The notes under the pieces were generated by a model. The model was given only the letters and a program-made list of their open reading frames with translations. It did no database searches and was not told where the DNA came from. This document shows positions 1 through 6,088 of a stretch of 7,384 nt of DNA, in pieces (position 1 is the first letter of the stretch; every line of letters starts with the position of its first letter). Both the position numbers and the translations under genes were made by a program. The stretch is from Patescibacteria group bacterium (lineage in GTDB: Bacteria > Patescibacteriota > Minisyncoccia > Phycocordibacterales > JANLHH01): NCBI GenBank assembly GCA_024654605.1, contig JANLHH010000030.1:1-7384 (forward strand). Direction: 5' to 3'.

Positions 1-87
1 GTCGGTCAAGGAATGCGGGCGACGAAAGGCGCGGCAAATCCCGCAGTACTCAAAAAAGTATTTGAAGAAAAACTAAAAAATCTGTAA
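1..87 (+). CDS. gatB: Asp-tRNA(Asn)/Glu-tRNA(Gln) amidotransferase subunit B, C-terminal end (partial)
   Basis: The last 28 codons of a gene whose start lies outside the window; it ends with TAA at 85-87. The visible peptide contains GQGMRATKGAANP followed by a short Lys/Glu-rich helix. This matches the conserved end of the GatB/YqeY tail domain, where GQ-x-M-x-A-T-K-G-x-A-N-P is the usual GatB form. GatB is the kinase/transamidase subunit of GatCAB, which converts Glu-tRNA(Gln) and Asp-tRNA(Asn) to their amidated forms in the cytoplasm; the tail domain contacts the tRNA. A free-standing YqeY protein ends similarly, but its motif is less like this one. The gene is closed by a strong terminator 20 bases downstream, so it is probably transcribed separately from gap. 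Only the tail is seen, so the call rests on one motif. Confidence 0.78.
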   Translation, partial: VGQGMRATKGAANPAVLKKVFEEKLKNL

Positions 88-106
88 GTGTGTCCGGCAA
101 GATTTG

Positions 107-130
107 AACAGCCCTTTCGGGCTGTTTTTT
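107..130 (+). terminator. Rho-independent terminator after gatB
   Basis: A perfect 8-bp stem, AACAGCCC (107-114) paired with GGGCTGTT (119-126), closes a 4-base TTTC loop and runs straight into a T-tract that continues to 130. It lies 20 bases after the gatB stop and ahead of the gap promoter, so it separates the two transcription units. It is the only convincing intrinsic terminator I see in the window. Confidence 0.9.
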
Positions 131-145
131 GTGTAAAAATGGTTT

Positions 146-174
146 TTTCCTTTTCCGTGACTGTCATGTATAAT
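146..174 (+). promoter_or_regulatory. Likely sigma70-type promoter for gap
   Basis: A perfect -10 box, TATAAT, sits at 169-174, between the terminator and the gap ATG at 211. The best -35 at 17-base spacing is TTTCCT (146-151), a weak match to TTGACA within a T-rich stretch. The predicted start of transcription near 181 would give a leader of about 30 bases. I see no operator-like palindrome and no Shine-Dalgarno sequence in that leader. Position and the exact -10 support the call; the -35 does not add much. Confidence 0.6.
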
Positions 175-210
175 GAATGGTAATTACTGAATAATCTATA
201 AAAAGTACGT

Positions 211-1239
211 ATGAAAACAACACGAGTGGCTATTAACGGTTTTGGACGCATCGGACGCGCGTTTTTTAAAATCGCAAAGAATCGTAAAGAAATTGAGATC
301 GTCGCCATCAATGACTTGGGAGATCTGGAAAATCTTGCGTATCTCCTCCGGTACGATACGGCATATGGCAAGAGTGATTTTGATATCGTTGTCAAAGAAG
401 GAAAGCTCGTCGTTGACGGCAAGGAAGTTATTTTTTTAAGTGAGCGGGAACCAAGCAAATTGCCGTGGGGCGACCTTGATATTGATATCGTACTGGAATC
501 GACAGGCATCTTTACCAGTTACGAAAAATCAAAAGTACATTTGGAGGCCGGCGCCAAGCGCGTTGTCGTATCTGCGCCGATCAAAGATAATCCGGAAGAC
601 GCGGGGGTCTCCGGCAGTACGGTGCTTATGGGTGTGAACGAAGAGGCGCTTGCGGTATGTCAGATTTCTTCCAACGCGTCATGTACCACGAATGCCGGCA
701 GTCCGGTCATGCAGATATTGCATGAGGCGCTCGGTATTGAAAAAGCGCTCTTGAGTACCGTGCACGGATACACGGCGACACAAAAAATAGTGGATTCTCC
801 CGACCAGAAAGATTTCCGCAAAGGACGCGCCGCGGCGCAAAATATCATTCCAGGAACGACAGGCGCCGCCATTGCCACCACGAAAGTCATTAAAGATCTT
901 GAGGGAAAGTTTGACGGCATCGCGATGCGCGTGCCGATCGTGGTCGGATCCATTGCCGATATTACGTTCGTGAGCAAACGAGATACTAGCGCAGAAGAAG
1001 TGAATGCAATATTAAAGAAAGCAGCCGGCGAAAAGCGATGGGAGAAAGTATTTGCCGTTACCGAAGAGCCGCTCGTTTCCTCTGATATCATCGGCAACCC
1101 ACACGCTTCCATTGCCGATCTTGCTTTCACGCGTGTCGTGGGCGGTAACTTAGTAAAAGTGGTCGCGTGGTATGACAATGAAATGGGTTACACACATTCG
1201 TTGGTGGAGCATGTGATCGCATCGGGGAAACATATTTAA
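211..1239 (+). CDS. gap: Glyceraldehyde-3-phosphate dehydrogenase, type I
   Basis: 342 residues, the normal length for bacterial GAPDH. It oxidatively phosphorylates glyceraldehyde 3-phosphate to 1,3-bisphosphoglycerate in lower glycolysis, in the cytoplasm. The Rossmann start INGFGRIGR is at residues 8-16. Asp35 in AINDL is the usual NAD-selecting acidic residue. The active-site block SNASCTTN (154-161) carries the nucleophile Cys158, and His185 in STVHGYTATQ is the general base. The phosphate-binding stretch around GTTGAA (215-220) and the C-terminal WYDNEMGYTHS (320-330) are also present. The second cysteine of the common C-x3-C active-site pattern is Ala162. Met1 is the natural start because the glycine-rich loop begins seven residues in, as in other family members. 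No Shine-Dalgarno sequence is visible. The next gene starts 34 bases later with no terminator between them, so cotranscription is likely. Confidence 0.96.
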   Translation: MKTTRVAINGFGRIGRAFFKIAKNRKEIEIVAINDLGDLENLAYLLRYDTAYGKSDFDIVVKEGKLVVDGKEVIFLSEREPSKLPWGDLDIDIVLESTGIFTSYEKSKVHLEAGAKRVVVSAPIKDNPEDAGVSGSTVLMGVNEEALAVCQISSNASCTTNAGSPVMQILHEALGIEKALLSTVHGYTATQKIVDSPDQKDFRKGRAAAQNIIPGTTGAAIATTKVIKDLEGKFDGIAMRVPIVVGSIADITFVSKRDTSAEEVNAILKKAAGEKRWEKVFAVTEEPLVSSDIIGNPHASIADLAFTRVVGGNLVKVVAWYDNEMGYTHSLVEHVIASGKHI

Positions 1240-1273
1240 TCGGAAGCAAGCAACTGCCATCAATCAAACAGAA

Positions 1274-4200
1274 ATGACCAAAAGCGTCCCGCGTGGAAAA
1301 GATATCGTTAACATACTCTTTCTCGGGGCGCTTTTTACTTTTGCTCTGCCGGTATATGGAGCAGTACTGTTTGAACAAAACCAGGCAGATACGTCTTTTG
1401 CTTTTACTGCAGACAGTGACGTAATGCAGGTAAATGTACCCACCCAATACTTAGACACAAGCAATGACGGTTATACTATTATTAAAGGAGTAACTCTTAA
1501 ATTACAATTTGATCAGGCTGCACATACGGCAGGTGGCACGGTAAATATTTCCATATTAGGCTGCTATAACGCCTCCTCATCGCCTTCTTTTCTCGATTCT
1601 TCTCCCTTTTGCTACAACTTTCCCGATAATATTCTGACGCATACGCTTACTGCGGAGGAACTCAATGGAGCTCCTCACGACATCACGTTTACTTCTCCTG
1701 TCGGTGCGGTTATTCCGTGGTCTCCGCCATATTGTGCCGGTATTTGTGATTACACATACCTGATCCGTGCAATTGCGGGAAGCGGGAGCGTGTTTAAAGT
1801 AGGAGATAAAATATTCGGTTCATCCCTTGATGTGTATGGTGCAACAGGAACTCCTTACCGTTCCCGCGCAGTTAACCATTCAATTGACATGAATGAAATA
1901 CAGGATATTGCTTTTGCTGTGTGCGACACAGAAGAATGCGCATTTTCCGTATTACCACCAGTGTCGTTTGCGGAAGAGATAGATGCGATCATGAAAGTAC
2001 ACCATGCCGGAGTTGATATTTACGACGGGGATACAAAAATAAAATCAGATTTTCTATACGCAACAAGTTTTTGGACGTTCACATTCAAATGGCCGTATCA
2101 AGTTCCAAACAACCGCGCATATTTTTTCATTGCTCGAGGAGAATTCGGCAATCCTGAAGGCGACACACTTCAAGAATATGTAAATTATAGTACCCAACTT
2201 CAAGCGTGGGGTACTGGAACTTCAACTATCTCTAAACCAATGGGAGCTTATGGTTTTGCACATTTGTGGCATGCAAGCACGACATCCTCTATGTATACCG
2301 TAATGATTGCTGAACTTCAGGCAGGTAATGCTGCTACGTATACTGGCGTTAAGGAATGGTTTGCGACAGGGGGCATAAGTGGAATTGCACCAATAAAGCA
2401 TTCATTCCTTACATTTAATTATCTTGAAGAAGAGTCATCCGGAGTTCCTGTTTTAACATATACTGACGAAGAAGGATTTTTACCTGATGCAGAAAGCCCC
2501 GGCGTGCATCCGAACAAGGGTACGGCGAGTTCTACTCCTATGGTGTTTAAGGTGGTGTATACCGGCACCGATGCGCCTGATGCGATGAACGTACTTGTGG
2601 GAAATGGTACGGCGACAACAAGTTACCCGATGGCATTTGATGCAACGACAGCAAGCACCACGCTCCGCGATGGCATATTCACCAATGGAGAGCAATATAT
2701 CGCCACCCCAACCTTCCCAAAAGGGAAGTACCAATACTATTTTGAAGCGCAGAACGCAAGCACTACTGTGTATCTACCTGCTGACGGCACCCTCTCCTTC
2801 CAAACCGGCTACTCCAACGTGGCGTTTTTGCCGGGGCTTGAAGCGAGCCGGTTGTACGTACAAGAAGGACTCTTTGAGAATCAATTATGGACACCAAACA
2901 CAAACAACGATGTAGGAAAACTCGCCCTCTCGCCAATTACAGGAGAAAGCATTAATCCCGATATTTATACCAACGATGTTGTTGATGAAGCATATACTAT
3001 AAATATTTACAAAGGATTTCTTGAGCACATGAATGCCATGGTTGCGACTGGCGACATCAAAGAGTTTGAATCATTGCCGTATGACTGGCGCATGGATGTC
3101 AGAGATGTAGCAACCCGCGTTATCCCCCTTAGAAACAGCGGATACACTATGGTGTCACGTGTTGAAGAGATGGCAAGCGCTTCACCTACGGGAAAGGTAA
3201 CGATCATTACCCACTCAAACGGCGGCTTGGTGGCGAAAGAGTTGATCAACGAGTTAGAGCGGCAAGGGAAAGCGCACCTTGTTGACCGTGTCATCATGGT
3301 AGCTGCTCCGGAATTGGGGACACCGAAGGCGATCTTGGAAATGCTCCACGGCCCGGACTTCTTCTTCCCCAATTTCCCAAGCAAAGAAGTTACTCGCGAG
3401 CTTGCGGAAAATATGAAGAGCGCATATACTCTTCTTCCGTCACAGGAGTATTTCAACCGTCTCGGCACGTCCATTCGTCCAGTCATTGAGTTTGATGCCG
3501 CCACACCCGTAACAGAGGCGCTTCGCGCTATCTACGGCGATTCCATTTCAGACTATGACGCATTACGCAGATTTCTCCGCGGCGAGTATGGCGGTAGAGC
3601 TGAACCCCTTTCGGGTGAAGTAAATATTCCCAACATTCTCAAAGAACATTTCCTGGTGAACGCCGAAGATCGCCACAAAGAGCTTGATCCGTGGGCACCA
3701 CCGGAAGGAATTGACGTTATTGAAGTGGTCGGCGGGGGGCTTGATACGCCGCGCGGTATCCGATATGAATCGGCGGAAAAGAATGTATGCAATGAAGACC
3801 TATCTGTGTGTCAAGTGACGGATGTTATTGATCCACAGCCACTCATCACATCGGAAGGGGACGGAACTGTTGTTTCCGTTTCAGCCGAAGCATTGGGAGG
3901 GGAAAGGTATTATGTGGAAATGGATAAGTATAATTTTTCGGGACTTTTGGGATCAACAATTAACCGCTCCCACAAAAACATTCTTGAAATTGAACCTCTT
4001 CAAAACCTCATTACGACTCTCATCAAACATGAAGCAACAAGCACGCTTCCTGCTTTTGTTTCATCGTCCACGCCTACTGTTTCAGACCCCACCAAGCGTT
4101 TACGTGTAAGCGTCCACTCTCCCGTCTCGCTTCATCTCTATGATGAATTTGGTCGTCATACCGGACCGATACCAAATCCCGACCCATTGTCCGACATTAA

Positions 4201-4903
4201 ACTTTTTGAAGAACAGATCCCCAACAGCTACTATTGGCATATCGGGGAAGGGCAGTACGCTGGAGGAGGATATGCCTCAACCACAGCCGTGCAGTTAGAA
4301 GGCCTCTCGCTTGGTACATTTACCCTCAAGATCGAAGAGGTGATCGGCGAAGAAACGACAAATACGATTCTATACAAAAATATTCCCACAACCGGAAGCA
4401 CGACAGCGAGTATTCAAGTCGGAGGAGATATTACCACTCCACTTCTTATGATTGATATTAACGGAGATGGCACAACCGATGTTTTTATCGGTGAAGGTGA
4501 GAATGTCAACATCCTTTCACTTGAAATGCTTGAAGATATTATTGGCGAGATGGACATACGGCGCGGATTGAAAAAGGACATCGTAAAGGCGATTGAAAAA
4601 GCGACAAAGGAGCTTGAAAAAGACAAAGCACTGAAAACCGTAAAAGAACTGGATAAAATTATCAAAAAGCTTCAAAAAGAGATCAAAAAGAATACGAATT
4701 CGGAAGAAGAAGACGATGAGCACGAGAAGAATGATGAAGATAAACACGCTGGTGACAAAAGGGAGCGCGGAAAAGAAGACCACGAAGATGACCGCGAGGA
4801 TGATAAGGGTGATGAGAATGAAGATAGGCAAAAGATTTCAACTGAAGATGCACAGAAATTGATTGAGATTATTGGGAAGATTGCAAGTGGGATGGTAGAA
4901 TAA
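1274..4903 (+). CDS. Secreted multidomain LCAT-like alpha/beta hydrolase with charged FIMAH-like tail
   Basis: 1209 residues, predicted to be exported. A Sec signal peptide is clear: basic start, hydrophobic core at about 11-25, likely cleavage after VYGA (Ala30). Residues 31-230 are beta-rich with six cysteines (97, 113, 154, 158, 217, 222); 236-385 is a further unrecognised, probably beta-rich region. Residues 405-512 resemble an Ig-like domain (FKVVYTGTDAP ... YYFEA). Residues 515-920 are LCAT/lipase-like: PGLEASRL (520-527) at the oxyanion side, YDWRMD (603-608), nucleophile Ser648 in THSNGGLV, Asp863 in GDGTV and His900 in SHKNIL, giving a full triad. A beta domain follows (940-1055), then a calcium-type loop DINGDGTTD (1061-1069). 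The tail (about 1095-1209) looks like a FIMAH helical domain whose last two parts are separated by a charged insert (1143-1185). The substrate is unknown: ester hydrolysis or acyl transfer on lipids is inferred from the fold only. The protein may stay at the cell surface. The gene lies 34 bases after gap and 4 bases before membrane protein A. Confidence 0.85.
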   Translation: MTKSVPRGKDIVNILFLGALFTFALPVYGAVLFEQNQADTSFAFTADSDVMQVNVPTQYLDTSNDGYTIIKGVTLKLQFDQAAHTAGGTVNISILGCYNASSSPSFLDSSPFCYNFPDNILTHTLTAEELNGAPHDITFTSPVGAVIPWSPPYCAGICDYTYLIRAIAGSGSVFKVGDKIFGSSLDVYGATGTPYRSRAVNHSIDMNEIQDIAFAVCDTEECAFSVLPPVSFAEEIDAIMKVHHAGVDIYDGDTKIKSDFLYATSFWTFTFKWPYQVPNNRAYFFIARGEFGNPEGDTLQEYVNYSTQLQAWGTGTSTISKPMGAYGFAHLWHASTTSSMYTVMIAELQAGNAATYTGVKEWFATGGISGIAPIKHSFLTFNYLEEESSGVPVLTYTDEEGFLPDAESPGVHPNKGTASSTPMVFKVVYTGTDAPDAMNVLVGNGTATTSYPMAFDATTASTTLRDGIFTNGEQYIATPTFPKGKYQYYFEAQNASTTVYLPADGTLSFQTGYSNVAFLPGLEASRLYVQEGLFENQLWTPNTNNDVGKLALSPITGESINPDIYTNDVVDEAYTINIYKGFLEHMNAMVATGDIKEFESLPYDWRMDVRDVATRVIPLRNSGYTMVSRVEEMASASPTGKVTIITHSNGGLVAKELINELERQGKAHLVDRVIMVAAPELGTPKAILEMLHGPDFFFPNFPSKEVTRELAENMKSAYTLLPSQEYFNRLGTSIRPVIEFDAATPVTEALRAIYGDSISDYDALRRFLRGEYGGRAEPLSGEVNIPNILKEHFLVNAEDRHKELDPWAPPEGIDVIEVVGGGLDTPRGIRYESAEKNVCNEDLSVCQVTDVIDPQPLITSEGDGTVVSVSAEALGGERYYVEMDKYNFSGLLGSTINRSHKNILEIEPLQNLITTLIKHEATSTLPAFVSSSTPTVSDPTKRLRVSVHSPVSLHLYDEFGRHTGPIPNPDPLSDIKLFEEQIPNSYYWHIGEGQYAGGGYASTTAVQLEGLSLGTFTLKIEEVIGEETTNTILYKNIPTTGSTTASIQVGGDITTPLLMIDINGDGTTDVFIGEGENVNILSLEMLEDIIGEMDIRRGLKKDIVKAIEKATKELEKDKALKTVKELDKIIKKLQKEIKKNTNSEEEDDEHEKNDEDKHAGDKRERGKEDHEDDREDDKGDENEDRQKISTEDAQKLIEIIGKIASGMVE
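4610..4903 (+). repeat. Duplicated hydrolase tail, copy 1 (intact, in frame with the hydrolase)
   Basis: Codons 1113-1209 of the hydrolase form the first copy of a sequence found again at 5461-5712. Without gaps, the first 28 residues from Glu1113 match copy 2 at 16 positions, and by hand count about 54 of 84 bases are identical. The charged middle differs in length. The final helix starting KIST aligns again, with 9 of 23 residues identical, and both copies stop within about one codon of each other. Each copy is followed within 4-7 bases by a gene for a small membrane protein. Confidence 0.8.
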
Positions 4904-4907
4904 TTAC

Positions 4908-5453
4908 ATGCAAAAATACAAAACTTATAATCTTGTAATACTTGTTATCACTGTGGTTTTTCTGGTGGGTATATATATATATTGGAAATTAACAGCAGTA
5001 CAATGCTGGGATAACCCCATCGTGTTCTGTGCCGCAGAGGGATTTGAAGAAAAATTTCACCCACTTCTCTGGTCGTTCCTCACTCTCTTCCTCGTCACCT
5101 TGCCCCTCTTCATCGTCCGCCGTGGAGCGTTTATAGCATGGGCGAAGTTTGCCGTTGTTGCGTTTCCGCTCATGCTCGGCATTCTTTTATATACCTTCAA
5201 CAATACACCGGTTACCGGCAGCTGGATAAGTGGTCCGACTGACGACCAGTTGGCATCAGTTCTTCTCCCGTCACTTTTTGTAATCATCTCCTTTGCTATC
5301 ATTGCTCTAAAATCAGCCGAGTTTAGCGTTGGTCTTAGTACTTATGTACGATTGATTCTGAAATATTCTGGACTAACGATGATTATTCTTCCCACTCTTT
5401 TTATTCTTGCGGTTTTCATATGGTGGTTTGGGGTCGTGGTGCTTGGAATGTAA
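4908..5453 (+). CDS. Small polytopic membrane protein A, partner of the hydrolase
   Basis: 181 residues, no family recognised. Hydrophobic segments at about 8-26, 52-70, 78-96, 114-133 and 149-178 suggest four to six membrane spans; the last long stretch may be one or two. The loop after the first span carries two cysteines (Cys33, Cys41), which could form a disulfide if it faces outward. A second loop, NNTPVTGSWISGPTDDQ (98-114), is Gly/Thr-rich. The motif LFVIISFAIIALKS (123-136) recurs in protein B downstream, and the two align without gaps over residues 52-87 (B: 34-69), so they are paralogues. ATG at 4908 is only 4 bases after the hydrolase stop, which implies cotranscription and probably coupled translation; no good Shine-Dalgarno is seen. 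The context suggests a role in anchoring, exporting or sensing the tailed secreted protein, but nothing in the sequence shows which. Confidence 0.8.
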   Translation: MQKYKTYNLVILVITVVFLVGIYIYWKLTAVQCWDNPIVFCAAEGFEEKFHPLLWSFLTLFLVTLPLFIVRRGAFIAWAKFAVVAFPLMLGILLYTFNNTPVTGSWISGPTDDQLASVLLPSLFVIISFAIIALKSAEFSVGLSTYVRLILKYSGLTMIILPTLFILAVFIWWFGVVVLGM

Positions 5454-5460
5454 TCCCAGG

Positions 5461-5712
5461 GAACTGGGGAAGGGGAAAACAGAAAAAGCAGTAAAGCAGT
5501 TTGATGAAATCATCAAGAAACTGAAAGAGGAGATTGAAGAAAATCTTGAGGAAGAAGATGGTAATGGAGAGGGTCACAAAGAGCACAAGAAAGAAAAGGG
5601 CCATCATGGTGACGATGATGAAGAAAATGATGACGACAAAGAAAAGATTTCAACCAAGAATGCATGGATGTTGATAGGTGTTGTTGAGGATATTAAGAGT
5701 TTGTTGTTATAA
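5461..5712 (+). pseudogene. Orphan FIMAH-like tail: remnant of a second hydrolase copy
   Basis: An open frame of 83 codons ending TAA at 5710-5712, with no plausible start of its own. It encodes a helix (ELGKGK ... KAVKQFDEIIKKLKEEIEEN), an acidic, lysine- and histidine-rich stretch (about 34 residues, 16 acidic, 5 Lys, 4 His), and a closing helix starting EKIST. Order and sequence match residues 1113-1209 of the upstream hydrolase. Homology begins 8 bases after the stop of membrane protein A, as if the rest of a hydrolase gene had been removed there. The frame runs upstream into gene A, where only TTG codons (5407, 5428, 5443) could start it; the first in-frame ATG is near the end (5668). 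I favour a decayed remnant. A translated small charged protein from TTG 5443 (89 residues), or a fusion to A by frameshifting, cannot be excluded. Confidence 0.65.
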
Positions 5713-5713
5713 T
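5684..5713 (+). promoter_or_regulatory. Possible internal promoter giving a leaderless mRNA for membrane protein B
   Basis: TTGAGG (5684-5689, four of six matches to TTGACA) and a perfect TATAAT (5708-5713) are 18 bases apart. The expected transcription start is about 7 bases after the -10 box, which falls at the ATG of the next gene (5720). The -10 overlaps the stop codon of the orphan tail. The region is AT-rich, so a chance match is quite possible. Confidence 0.3.
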
Positions 5714-5719
5714 ATAAAC

Positions 5720-6079
5720 ATGAGTTATAGAAAAAAAATATCTGCATTTATTGGAATAGTATTATTAAGTATAGCAATCTCGTATTATTTAGGGCCTAAA
5801 TATTCGTATGTCTCTGAACCTCTTGTAATTTGGGGAGTTGTAATATTGCCGTTGTTATTGCTTATGTTATTTTTACCAACTAATATAATTGCAAGTTTAA
5901 AAAAATTTTCACTTATATATATTCCCGTTGTTATATTTCTCCTAGCAGTTGCACCGACAAGCAATACTGATATTTATGGTTTGGATCGCGAACTTATTGC
6001 ATGGTTCACCTCCACCCTCTTCCTCATCATCTCGCTCCTCATCATCGGCTGGAAGTCGTGGAAGTTGAGGGGGAAGTAA
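5720..6079 (+). CDS. Small membrane protein B, paralogue of protein A
   Basis: 119 residues, no family recognised. Four likely membrane spans at about 7-24, 34-53, 63-79 and 91-110, ending in a short basic tail (KSWKLRGK). It aligns with membrane protein A: residues 34-69 match A 52-87 without gaps, and TLFLIISLLIIGWKS (99-113) matches the same motif in A. It lacks the last roughly 45 residues of A and the cysteine-containing loop. I chose ATG 5720 over an upstream in-frame GTG at 5678, because 5678 lies inside the tail remnant and would add non-hydrophobic, cysteine-bearing residues before the natural first span. Base composition is split: about 26% GC over 5720-5940, about 55% over 6001-6060. 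It lies 7 bases after the tail remnant and 9 bases before rpiB. Function is unknown. Confidence 0.72.
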   Translation: MSYRKKISAFIGIVLLSIAISYYLGPKYSYVSEPLVIWGVVILPLLLLMLFLPTNIIASLKKFSLIYIPVVIFLLAVAPTSNTDIYGLDRELIAWFTSTLFLIISLLIIGWKSWKLRGK

Positions 6080-6088
6080 AAACTATTT

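Noticed and set aside
6..509. A 167-codon - strand frame across the gatB end, terminator and gap start
   Set aside because: It crosses a terminator, a promoter and the conserved GAPDH N-terminus; Ser/Arg-rich composition is typical of antisense frames.
660..1178. A 172-codon - strand frame opposite gap
   Set aside because: Shadow of the GAPDH catalytic region; no family features.
1200..1273. Possible promoter between gap and the hydrolase
   Set aside because: The AT-rich CATATTTAAT at the gap stop lacks a -35 at proper spacing (TTGGTG is about 26 bases away).
4970..4982. Short TA dinucleotide run
   Set aside because: Only about six units, within the coding sequence of the first membrane span of protein A (Tyr/Ile codons); no sign of a regulatory or phase-variable role.
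5678..5719. GTG 5678 as an upstream start for membrane protein B
   Set aside because: It lies within the tail remnant and adds 14 residues unlike a membrane-protein start; ATG 5720 directly precedes the first span.
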